5,240 bases of DNA from BOG-908 sp964244695 (GTDB lineage Bacteria; Pseudomonadota; Alphaproteobacteria; Acetobacterales; Acetobacteraceae), in contig CAXTJZ010000245.1 in the NCBI GenBank assembly GCA_964244695.1, positions 1 to 5,240 of the forward strand, in the 5' to 3' direction. The position numbers and the translations under genes were made by a program. Below the pieces are notes generated by a model. The model made no database searches. It saw only the letters and a list, made by a program, of their open reading frames with translations, and was not told the origin of the DNA. The number at the start of each line of letters is the position of its first letter. Positions within the stretch are counted from its first letter, which is position 1. Positions 1 to 5,114 of this stretch are shown here, in pieces.

Positions 1-116
1 CTCTTGACGAAGACACCGCCCACGCCGGTGACATGACCTGGTTGCTCAGCCATGGCGGCCCCCTGCCAGGTGAGCGAGAGTGCCAAGGCTAAAAGAATAA
101 GGTGTTTGCGCGACAT
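1..116 (-). CDS. Exported VOC/glyoxalase-fold protein, N-terminal part only
   Basis: Only the first 38 codons are in the window, and the frame runs open off the left edge. The start is the ATG at 116-114, because an AGGA Shine-Dalgarno (126-123 on this strand) precedes it by 6 bases. Residues 1-23 form a textbook Sec signal peptide: a basic n-region (MSRKH), a hydrophobic core of Leu, Ile and Ala, and an A-M-A cleavage motif before Glu24. The mature part begins EQPGHVTGVGGVFVK. From what I know of VOC (glyoxalase/bleomycin-resistance/dioxygenase) proteins, a 'VTGxGGVFxK' beta strand is a common opening of that fold, normally followed by a KDP..LAxWY segment that is cut off here. The periplasmic location follows from the signal peptide. 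The family call rests on about ten residues, so it is tentative, and the substrate is unknown. It is transcribed divergently from rplY. Confidence 0.6.
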   Translation of the reverse strand, partial: MSRKHLILLALALSLTWQGAAMAEQPGHVTGVGGVFVK

Positions 117-130
117 CCGTCATCCTGTCC

Positions 131-172
131 CAGTCCTGCGCTGATGTATTCGGCTGCGATGCCGAAGGACTG
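131..172 (-). promoter_or_regulatory. Stem-loop in the leader of the exported-protein gene
   Basis: A 7-bp outer stem (CAGTCCT at 131-137 with AGGACTG at 166-172) encloses an inner 6-bp stem (TTCGGC at 149-154 with GCCGAA at 161-166), with one shared base at 166. The structure ends only a few bases before the AGGA ribosome site of the leftward gene. If transcribed, it would sit in the 5' leader and could affect translation. No known riboswitch or RNA-thermometer family is recognised. The dyad is directly visible; the function is inference. Confidence 0.3.
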
Positions 173-177
173 AGTGT

Positions 178-209
178 TAGATGCGGTGCCGCCGCGGCAC
201 CATAGATGC
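178..209. repeat. GC-rich hairpin flanked by a 7-base direct repeat
   Basis: A perfect 7-bp inverted repeat (GGTGCCG at 185-191 and CGGCACC at 195-201, spacer CCG) is flanked on both sides by the direct repeat TAGATGC (178-184 and 203-209). This could be a tandem regulator site in the divergent promoter region, or a tiny palindromic insertion with a target duplication. The sequence does not decide between these. Confidence 0.35.
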
Positions 210-427
210 ATTCATTGCTATAGCGCTGAATATGCAAGTGGCGGTCGCGGGAGCGTCGGCCAGTCCTGGCCGCAGGCCGCTCAACCTGACGAACAGAGAG
301 CGCGGACATCGTCATGACCGCAGCCGTCCTGGTCAGTGTCCGGAAAACAACACCTTGCCTTCCCGCCCCCGCCCCGCTACCACCGCCCGCTACGCTGGCA
401 CCCCTGGAGGCCGGCGTGTTTTACGTT

Positions 428-431
428 GGAG
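428..431 (+). promoter_or_regulatory. Ribosome binding site of rplY
   Basis: GGAG lies 6 bases before the ATG at 438. It fixes the rplY start there rather than at the in-frame ATG at 336, which has no such site and would add 34 residues unlike any L25 N-terminus. Confidence 0.7.
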
Positions 432-437
432 CTTCTC

Positions 438-1124
438 ATGGCCAATTTCGTCACGATCGAAGCCGAGGCGCGTGCGCGAGCCGGTAAGGGGGCGGCGCGT
501 GCGACCCGGCGGGCAGGCAGGGTGCCTGCTGTCATCTACGGTGCCAAGCAGGCGCCGGCACTGATCTCCCTGGAACCCAAGGCGGTCCTGACCGAACTCA
601 AGCGCGGCGGCTGGCGCTCGCGCCTGTTCGAGCTGAAGGTGGACGGCGTGGCCGAGCGCGCGCTGATGCGCGACGTGCAGTTCCACCCGGTCACCGACGT
701 GGCCGAACACGTCGACTTCCAGCGCCTGGCGGCCGGCGAGCAGATACGCGTCTCCGTCGCCGTGCACTACACCAACGAGGCGACCAGCCCCGGCCTGAAG
801 AAGGGCGGCGTGCTGAACGTGGTGCGCCACACCATCGAAGTGTGGGCGGACCCGGAAAGCGTGCCGGCGTTCTTCGAGGCGGATCTCGGCGCGCTGGACA
901 TCAACGACAACGTGCGCTGGCATGACCTGACCGGCACTGGCGACGCGCGGCCCACGATCGCGGACCGCGACTTCGTGGTGGCGACCGTGGCGCCGCCTAC
1001 GCGCTCGGCAGAGACGGCTGAGCCTGTGGCTGCGGCCGCCGCGCCTGCGCCGGCCAAGGGCAAGGCGCCTGCGAAGGCTGCGGCGCCGGCACCGGCCGCT
1101 AAGCCGGCTGCGAAGAAGAAGTAA
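438..1124 (+). CDS. rplY: 50S ribosomal protein bL25, long CTC/TL5 form
   Basis: This 228-residue protein binds 5S rRNA in the large ribosomal subunit. The start ATG is set by a GGAG site 6 bases upstream. The N-terminal L25 domain (about 1-97) shows the family signatures RRAGRVPAVIYG (25-35 region) and RDVQFHPVTDVAEHVDF (78-94). A TL5-type C-terminal beta domain follows (about 98-183), including KKGGVLNVVRHTIEVWAD and the DINDNV strand. Its presence marks the long 'CTC' form rather than the short E. coli-type L25. The end (about 190-228) is a low-complexity Ala/Pro/Lys tail finishing in KKK. Such basic tails are common in alphaproteobacterial L25 and presumably contact rRNA. The gene leads a cluster with pth and ychF, an order conserved in alphaproteobacteria. 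The TAA stop is followed at once by a palindromic repeat (1125-1237). Identification is firm. Confidence 0.95.
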   Translation: MANFVTIEAEARARAGKGAARATRRAGRVPAVIYGAKQAPALISLEPKAVLTELKRGGWRSRLFELKVDGVAERALMRDVQFHPVTDVAEHVDFQRLAAGEQIRVSVAVHYTNEATSPGLKKGGVLNVVRHTIEVWADPESVPAFFEADLGALDINDNVRWHDLTGTGDARPTIADRDFVVATVAPPTRSAETAEPVAAAAAPAPAKGKAPAKAAAPAPAAKPAAKKK

Positions 1125-1237
1125 GGCCAGGGGCTCTGCCCCTGGACCCCGCTAAGGACAGTCGTCCTTAGAACCTGCTTTACGAGTGGGGGTCTGGGGC
1201 CTCGAGGCCCCAGCGGGTCCAGGGCAAAGCCCTGGCC
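1125..1237. repeat. Multi-hairpin palindromic element filling the rplY-pth gap
   Basis: The whole gap is a nested palindrome. The two ends are inverted copies of each other: GGCCAGGG begins it and CCCTGGCC ends it, and the similarity continues about 27 bases inward with small indels. Inside lie four hairpins: 1127-1145 (8-bp stem, loop TCT), 1152-1171 (CTAAGGAC / GTCCTTAG, loop AGTC), 1194-1213 (a perfect 20-base palindrome centred on TCGA), and 1219-1235 (7-bp stem, loop AAA). It starts on the base after the rplY stop and ends 7 bases before the pth start. It is probably an interspersed REP- or MITE-like unit. I recall similar GC-rich blocks in Acetobacteraceae intergenic regions. In the mRNA it may act as a processing, stability or attenuation structure. 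No T-run follows it, so it is not a classic intrinsic terminator. Confidence 0.75.
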
Positions 1238-1244
1238 TTGTGCG

Positions 1245-1820
1245 ATGCATATCTGGGTAGGCCTAGGCAATCCCGAGCCCGCGATGGCGCGCCAACGCCA
1301 CAACATCGGCTTCATGGCGTTAGACCGCATAGCCCACCGCCACGCGTTCTCCCCGTGGCGCCAACGCTTCCGCGGCCTGTCCGCCGAAGGCACGATAGCC
1401 GGCGAAAAGATACTGGCCCTGAAACCGCTGACCTACATGAACGACAGCGGGATGAGCGTGCAGCCGGCCGCCGCCTTCTTCAAGCTGCCGCCCGAAGCAA
1501 TCACCGCCTTTCACGACGAGCTGGACCTGATCCCCGGCAAGATACGCGTCAAACGCGGCGGCGGGGCCGCCGGCCATAACGGCCTGCGCAGCATGGACCG
1601 CATCCTGGGCTCGCCGGATTACTGGCGCGTGCGCCTGGGCATCGGCCACCCTGGCGACAAGGCCCGCGTGACCGGCTGGGTGCTGGGCGACTTCGCCAAA
1701 TCCGACGCCGCCTGGCTGGACCGTCTGCTGGACGCGGTGGCAGACACGGCGCCGCTTCTGGCGCAAGGCAAGCCGGACGAGTTCGCCTCGCGTGTTTCAA
1801 TGCTTTCCGGAGAGCCGTGA
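1245..1820 (+). CDS. pth: Peptidyl-tRNA hydrolase
   Basis: This 191-residue cytoplasmic enzyme cleaves the ester bond of peptidyl-tRNAs released prematurely from ribosomes, recycling tRNA. The bacterial Pth family length is about 190. By alignment from memory with E. coli Pth, the key residues are present: Asn9 in GLGNP, catalytic His19 in RHNIGF, Asn66 in LTYMNDSG, Asp91 in HDELDL, and His111-Asn112 in GGGAAGHNGL. One difference is Met14, where many homologues have Tyr in the segment before RHN. The ATG start at 1245 gives the normal N-terminus (MHIWVGLGNP), but no Shine-Dalgarno is visible, because the preceding 113 bases are the palindromic element at 1125-1237. Translation may therefore depend on readthrough from rplY or be weak. 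The TGA stop overlaps the ychF ATG by one base, indicating translational coupling with ychF. Confidence 0.95.
   Translation: MHIWVGLGNPEPAMARQRHNIGFMALDRIAHRHAFSPWRQRFRGLSAEGTIAGEKILALKPLTYMNDSGMSVQPAAAFFKLPPEAITAFHDELDLIPGKIRVKRGGGAAGHNGLRSMDRILGSPDYWRVRLGIGHPGDKARVTGWVLGDFAKSDAAWLDRLLDAVADTAPLLAQGKPDEFASRVSMLSGEP
1809..1814 (+). promoter_or_regulatory. Ribosome binding site of ychF, inside the end of pth
   Basis: The purine run GGAGAG lies within the last codons of pth. Its GGAG core is 7 bases from the ATG at 1820. That favours this ATG over the in-frame GTG at 1817, which would be only 4 bases away. Confidence 0.6.
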
Positions 1821-2914
1821 TGGGTTTCAACTGCGGCATCGTGGGCCTGCCGAACGTCGGCAAATCCACGCTTTTCAATGCGCTGACCGCCACCGCGGCG
1901 GCGCAGGCGGCCAACTACCCGTTCTGCACGATCGAGCCGAACGTGGGACGCGTGGCGGTGCCCGACCCCCGGCTCGCGGCACTCGCCGAGATCGGGAAAT
2001 CCCTCAAGATCGTGCCCACCAGCCTGGAGTTCGTCGACATCGCCGGCCTGGTGCGCGGCGCCAGCCGGGGCGAGGGGCTGGGCAACAAGTTCCTAGGCAA
2101 CATACGCGAGGTGGACGCCATCATCCACGTGCTGCGCTGCTTCGAGGACCCTGACGTGACGCACGTGGAGGGCTCGATCGATCCGATACGCGACGCGGAG
2201 ACGATAGAGACCGAGCTGATGCTGGCCGACCTCGACAGCCTGGAGAAGCGCGTCATCCCGCTGCAGAAAAAGGCGCGCGGCAACGATCGCGAAGCGGCCG
2301 CCACGGTGGCGCTGATGGAGCCGATCATCACGGCGCTGCAGGCCGGGCGTCCCGCCCGCACCGCCGTACCGCCTGGCGAGGAACTGGCCGTCAGCCGCCT
2401 GCAACTGATGACCAGCAAGCCGGTGCTGTATGTGTGCAACGTGGAGGAAGCCGCGGCCGCCACAGGCAACGCGCAGTCGGACCGCGTGGCGGCGCTGGCA
2501 AAAGCCGAGGGAGCTGCCTGCGTGGTCGTCTCCGCCGCCATCGAGGCAGAGGTGAGCACGCTGCCGGAAGACGACCGTGCCGAGTTCCTGGGCGGCCTGG
2601 GCCTGTCGGACAGCGGGCTGGACCGGGTGATCAGCGCCGGCTACGGCCTGCTGGGGTTGGTTACGTATTTCACGTGCGGGCCGAAGGAGACGCGTGCCTG
2701 GACCATCATACAAGGCACCAAGGCGCCGCAGGCCGCGGCGGTGATCCACAACGACTTCGAGCGCGGCTTCATCGCCTGCGAGACGATCGCCTATGAGGAT
2801 TACGTGGCGTTGCGCGGCGAGGCGGGGGCGAAGGATGCCGGGCGAATGCGGGTTGAGGGGCGGGACTACGTGGTGAAGGATGGGGACGTGCTGTTGTTCC
2901 GGTTCAATGTGTAG
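1820..2914 (+). CDS. ychF: Redox-regulated ribosome-associated ATPase YchF (Obg family)
   Basis: This 364-residue P-loop NTPase matches the usual YchF/Ola1 length of about 363. The family binds the ribosome and the 26S proteasome equivalents, hydrolyses ATP rather than GTP, and is linked to oxidative-stress control. The N-terminus MGFNCGIVGLPNVGKSTLFN carries the P-loop (G9-S16). The G3 motif is D73-IAG76 followed by Leu77, the hydrophobic replacement of the catalytic Gln that defines HAS-type NTPases. The nucleotide-specificity motif is N207-VEE210 in place of NKxD, consistent with ATP preference. A helical insert runs about 130-195. The TGS domain (about 280-362) has the signatures LVTYFTCGPKETRAWT and KAPQAAAVIHNDFERGFI. 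The start ATG overlaps the pth stop. The TAG stop is followed directly by a diverged T-tract repeat. Identification is firm. Confidence 0.96.
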   Translation: MGFNCGIVGLPNVGKSTLFNALTATAAAQAANYPFCTIEPNVGRVAVPDPRLAALAEIGKSLKIVPTSLEFVDIAGLVRGASRGEGLGNKFLGNIREVDAIIHVLRCFEDPDVTHVEGSIDPIRDAETIETELMLADLDSLEKRVIPLQKKARGNDREAAATVALMEPIITALQAGRPARTAVPPGEELAVSRLQLMTSKPVLYVCNVEEAAAATGNAQSDRVAALAKAEGAACVVVSAAIEAEVSTLPEDDRAEFLGGLGLSDSGLDRVISAGYGLLGLVTYFTCGPKETRAWTIIQGTKAPQAAAVIHNDFERGFIACETIAYEDYVALRGEAGAKDAGRMRVEGRDYVVKDGDVLLFRFNV

Positions 2915-2976
2915 AAGAAAGCAAGCAGTTCTTTTTTCAAGCAAACAACCCAAAACCTTTTGTTCCCTGCGCCTGC
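2915..2976. repeat. T-tract palindrome, copy A (diverged), at the ychF stop
   Basis: The repeat begins on the base after the ychF TAG. It carries AGAAAGCAAGCAGTTC followed by a T-run at 2916-2937, which is base-for-base the same as the left half of copy C (4372-4393). The distal half (CAAAACCTTTTG ... CGCCTGC) aligns loosely with the AAAAAACTTTT end of copies B and D read in the opposite direction. The palindrome has decayed here. It may serve as the ychF transcript end, but I see no strong GC stem followed by a T-run. Confidence 0.6.
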
Positions 2977-3033
2977 GCTAAGGCATGTTCTGTTTCTGCA
3001 AAGGCGCGTGTTGGCAGAACCGGGCGTAACCCC

Positions 3034-3106
3034 GATGCAGGCGGAGGAGCAAAAGTTTTTTGCTTCTTTTTTTCAAAAAAGAAGGCTTTGCTTCCTTCCT
3101 TTACGC
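3034..3106. repeat. T-tract palindrome, copy B, at the methyltransferase stop
   Basis: The core at 3063-3084 is a perfect 10-bp inverted repeat (CTTCTTTTTT / AAAAAAGAAG) with a 2-base centre. It is preceded by a weaker dyad GCAAAA-GTT-TTTTGC at 3050-3064. Positions 3051-3097 match the reverse complement of 5122-5168 (copy D) at all but one of 47 bases. The right end contains the TAA stop (3103-3101) of the methyltransferase inside a stretch shared with copy C. Together with copy A it fills most of the gap between the convergent genes, so a bidirectional terminator role is plausible. The base order differs from a classic GC-stem plus T-tail terminator. Confidence 0.75.
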
Positions 3107-4312
3107 CATCATTACAGCCAGTCCGATTCTCCGGCTATCATTACTCCGCGGAGCCGGAAACGCAGGCCCGTCGAGCACCACTTCGAACGGAGCCGCGCTG
3201 GCTGGACACTCGGCCTGTAGAGCGCCGTCCACGGCTGAGGTAGGCCAGTCGCGACCGGCAACGTTCAGAGAGCAGGATCTTGCGTAGCCGGACGTGCACT
3301 CGTTGACCATGGGCAACAGCACGCGCAGCCGGGCCGGCGCTTGCGGCAGCGCGGGGAAGCTCCAGGACATCCTGGGGCTGGCGGTCCATCTGAACGCCCC
3401 GGCCGGGCTGTCTTCCGCCCTGTACCAACGGCGGGGCTCATTCGCACTTCCGTCGCCTTCCGCAGCAGCGAGAGGCGTCAGATGGCGCACGAACAAGGCA
3501 TCGGGCATGGCGCGCGTGATGTGCGTGGTGATGTCCGAGGGCGGCCAGGACTGCAGGGCGCACAGGCCGGTATCGCCTCTCAGGGACAGGCCCAGGCGCT
3601 CGGCGAGCATTGCCATGGCATCTGTCGAGAAGATGGAGCAGTGGCCGTTACGCGGGCCCACGTACCACCAGTTGCCGCGAAGCGCTGCAATGTTTGGCGG
3701 CTGGAAACCGGAACTGAAGAGGATGGCCGCGCCAGGACGCAACAGCTGCCTGACATTTCTCAGGACACTGGTGCTGTCTGGTACGTGCTCGATCACCTCG
3801 AACAGGGTCGCAAGGTCGAAGTCCCCCGCCGGCGGCTCCGGCTGGGCGAACGGGTCATAGGACGTAACGTTATCGTAACCTCTATCGGCCAGCTCCCGGG
3901 CGAATATGCCGCTGCCCGATCCGTAATCGAGTATGCGCACGTTCTTGGGCAAGCCTTCCAGAAGTCCTGAGACGACATCGGCAACTTTCCTGGGCCGGTC
4001 GGCTACGTAGGCGCCGTCCACGCGTAAGTAATCATCGTTGTAGATGAACCGGCGGAAATCCTCAGGCGACCAGTCGTCGAAGAACCGGGTGAACAGAAAC
4101 CGGCACCACGGGCAGCGGTAGTAGGTGACCGGGATGCCGGCGACGCCGAAGCCGTAGAAGTTGGGTGCCGAGCAGAATTTGTTGAAATCGACCACGTCGA
4201 AGGGCGGGCAGACATGCCCGCATAGTTTGCACGGCGTTGCCTGGTCGTATCGCCCCTGCGGGCGAAGGGCCGGGAGGGCGCTCAGACGCTTGCGCAGGCT
4301 GGTGGATTTCAT
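3101..4312 (-). CDS. Zinc-ribbon class I SAM-dependent methyltransferase with extra C-terminal domain
   Basis: This 403-residue, apparently cytoplasmic protein has no signal peptide. An N-terminal zinc-ribbon-like segment has Cys pairs C28-x2-C31 and C67-x2-C70, with C35 and C47 between them. The class I methyltransferase core follows (about 105-245). Its SAM-binding motif I is ILDYGSGSGIF (D129 to G135), the acidic end of strand 2 is near D153, FEVIEHVPDS (171-180) carries the Glu/His characteristic of Methyltransf_23-like enzymes, and LLRPGAAILFSS marks the next strand. Residues about 290-403 are an additional domain rich in Trp, Pro and short strands, ending in DSRRIGLAVMMA. I have seen similar 'D-x-R-R-LG-x-AV' endings in polysaccharide-related proteins, so a beta-sandwich glycan-associated module is a guess. 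The substrate is unknown. Related zinc-ribbon methyltransferases often act on sugars or cell-surface glycans. The ATG at 4312 has no good Shine-Dalgarno. The gene lies downstream of folE on the same strand. Confidence 0.8.
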   Translation of the reverse strand: MKSTSLRKRLSALPALRPQGRYDQATPCKLCGHVCPPFDVVDFNKFCSAPNFYGFGVAGIPVTYYRCPWCRFLFTRFFDDWSPEDFRRFIYNDDYLRVDGAYVADRPRKVADVVSGLLEGLPKNVRILDYGSGSGIFARELADRGYDNVTSYDPFAQPEPPAGDFDLATLFEVIEHVPDSTSVLRNVRQLLRPGAAILFSSGFQPPNIAALRGNWWYVGPRNGHCSIFSTDAMAMLAERLGLSLRGDTGLCALQSWPPSDITTHITRAMPDALFVRHLTPLAAAEGDGSANEPRRWYRAEDSPAGAFRWTASPRMSWSFPALPQAPARLRVLLPMVNECTSGYARSCSLNVAGRDWPTSAVDGALQAECPASAAPFEVVLDGPAFPAPRSNDSRRIGLAVMMA

Positions 4313-4370
4313 GCCGCTACATAGCGCAAGGGTTTAGCGCTTTTCCAGGATCGGTCGCGTTGGTGACGCG

Positions 4371-4423
4371 CAGAAAGCAAGCAGTTCTTTTTTTCAAAAA
4401 GAAGGCCTTGCTTCCTTTACGCT
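4371..4423. repeat. T-tract palindrome, copy C, at the folE stop
   Basis: This is the most symmetric copy. An outer inverted repeat (AAGCAAG at 4375-4381 with CTTGCTT at 4408-4414) surrounds an inner TTCTTTTT / AAAAAGAA stem, making a 40-base dyad. Its right half contains the TAA stop of folE (4419-4417) in the sequence GCGTAAAGGAAG read leftward. The same string is found at the methyltransferase stop. Its left half is shared with copy A. It lies between folE and the methyltransferase, so it could reduce readthrough from folE into the downstream gene. That role is inference. Confidence 0.75.
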
Positions 4424-5058
4424 TCCAGAGACCCAGGCGCCCGGTTTCCCACCATGGCCAGCAACTCCCGCCGTGTTGTCGGATCGTCGCGGAACGCACC
4501 GAGCATGCGGCTCGTCACCATGCTCACCCCTGTCTTGTGCACCCCGCGTGTTGTCATGCACTCATGCGCCGCCTCGATGATCACCGCGGTGCCGCGCGGC
4601 AGCAGCACGTCGTTGATGGTGTTGCAGATCTGCGCGGTGAGCTTTTCCTGTATCTGCAGGCGGTGCGCATAGGCATCCACCACGCGCGCCAATTTGCTGA
4701 TTCCCACCACACGGCGGTCTGGCAGGTAAGCGACATGCGCCCTGCCGATGATCGGAACCATGTGGTGCTCGCAATGGCTCTCCAACCTGATGTCGCGCAG
4801 CAGCACAATCTCATCGTAACCCTCCACCTCCTCGAAGGTGCGCTCCAGCATGGCGACCGGGTCTTCCTCATAGCCGCGGAAGAACTCCAGGTAGGATTTG
4901 GCGACGCGCCTGGGGGTGTCGCGCAGGCCCTCGCGGCCGGGGTCGTCGCCGGCCCAGCGTATCAGGGTGCGTATCGCCGATTCCGCTTCTTCGTTGGTCG
5001 GTCGCGCCTCGCTGGCGGTGTCCGGCGGCTGCGGTTTAGGCTGGCTGGCTTCGTTCAA
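4417..5058 (-). CDS. folE: GTP cyclohydrolase I (type IA)
   Basis: This 213-residue cytoplasmic enzyme converts GTP to 7,8-dihydroneopterin triphosphate and formate. That is the first step of tetrahydrofolate synthesis and a source of precursor for queuosine-type modified bases. The family's zinc ligands are visible as C96 and H99 in SHCEHH and C167 in HECMTTRGV. H98 and H165 correspond to the conserved active-site histidines. Other family signatures are RDTPRRVAKSY-like LRDTPRRVAKSYLEFF (45-60), GRAHVAYLP and VVGISKLARVVDAYAHRLQIQE. The first 22 or so residues are a variable Pro/Gln/Glu-rich extension. The start is a TTG at 5058-5056, with AGGAAG on the same strand ending 9 bases upstream. 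No ATG or GTG occurs in frame near this point, so a rare start codon is needed. The final Ala codon and TAA lie inside repeat copy C. Identification is firm; the start is somewhat less so. Confidence 0.95.
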   Translation of the reverse strand: MNEASQPKPQPPDTASEARPTNEEAESAIRTLIRWAGDDPGREGLRDTPRRVAKSYLEFFRGYEEDPVAMLERTFEEVEGYDEIVLLRDIRLESHCEHHMVPIIGRAHVAYLPDRRVVGISKLARVVDAYAHRLQIQEKLTAQICNTINDVLLPRGTAVIIEAAHECMTTRGVHKTGVSMVTSRMLGAFRDDPTTRRELLAMVGNRAPGSLEA

Positions 5059-5067
5059 TTGGGTGCG

Positions 5068-5073
5068 CTTCCT
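5068..5073 (-). promoter_or_regulatory. Probable ribosome binding site of folE
   Basis: AGGAAG on the minus strand lies 9 bases before the TTG at 5058. It supports that unusual start codon. The spacing is at the long end of the normal range. Confidence 0.45.
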
Positions 5074-5114
5074 GGTGTTCGTTGCGGCAAAGGTGGGGTC
5101 GGGCGTGAGTGCCG

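Larger units (their letters stand above)
117..437. other. Non-coding divergent control region between the exported-protein gene and rplY
   Basis: This 321-base gap must hold the promoters of both the leftward exported-protein gene and the rightward rplY cluster. The least GC-rich part is about 202-237 and contains the 8-base palindrome GCTATAGC at 217-224, so core promoter elements are most likely there. I cannot point to a convincing -35/-10 pair on either strand. Further right, a 6-bp hairpin (CGGCCA / TGGCCG, loop GTCC) lies at 257-272. The stretch 356-410 is C-rich on the plus strand, which could make a largely unstructured rplY leader. Open frames crossing this gap (for example from 181 or 336 rightward) have no supporting ribosome site and no recognisable protein content. 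Confidence 0.55.

Noticed and set aside
336..437. 34-residue N-terminal extension of rplY from the upstream ATG
   Set aside because: The extension is Pro/Arg-rich and unlike L25. The GGAG site at 428-431 marks the ATG at 438 instead.
390..923. Minus-strand open frame opposite rplY
   Set aside because: It lies fully antisense to the conserved L25 domains, with no ribosome site or family signature.
767..1393. Minus-strand open frame across the rplY tail, the palindrome and the pth start
   Set aside because: It is antisense to two solid genes and reads through the palindromic repeat. Its Ala/Gly-rich part mirrors the rplY Ala/Lys tail.
2093..2953. Long minus-strand open frame (286 codons) opposite ychF
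   Set aside because: It lies antisense to an unmistakable YchF. Its translation is His/Arg-rich with no recognisable motif, as expected from the antisense frame of a GC-rich gene.
3034..3106. Classic rho-independent terminators at the T-tract palindromes
   Set aside because: The stems are A/T-rich and the T-run is part of the stem, not a tail after a GC-rich stem. A termination role is possible but cannot be claimed from form alone, so these are annotated as repeats.
2960..3287. Short plus-strand open frames across repeat copy B
   Set aside because: They run through the T-tract palindrome, giving Phe/Lys-rich peptides, and into the antisense of the methyltransferase. No ribosome site or conserved content supports them.
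3294..3970. Plus-strand open frames opposite the methyltransferase
   Set aside because: They overlap the clear SAM-binding and zinc-ribbon coding frame on the minus strand and show no motif of their own.
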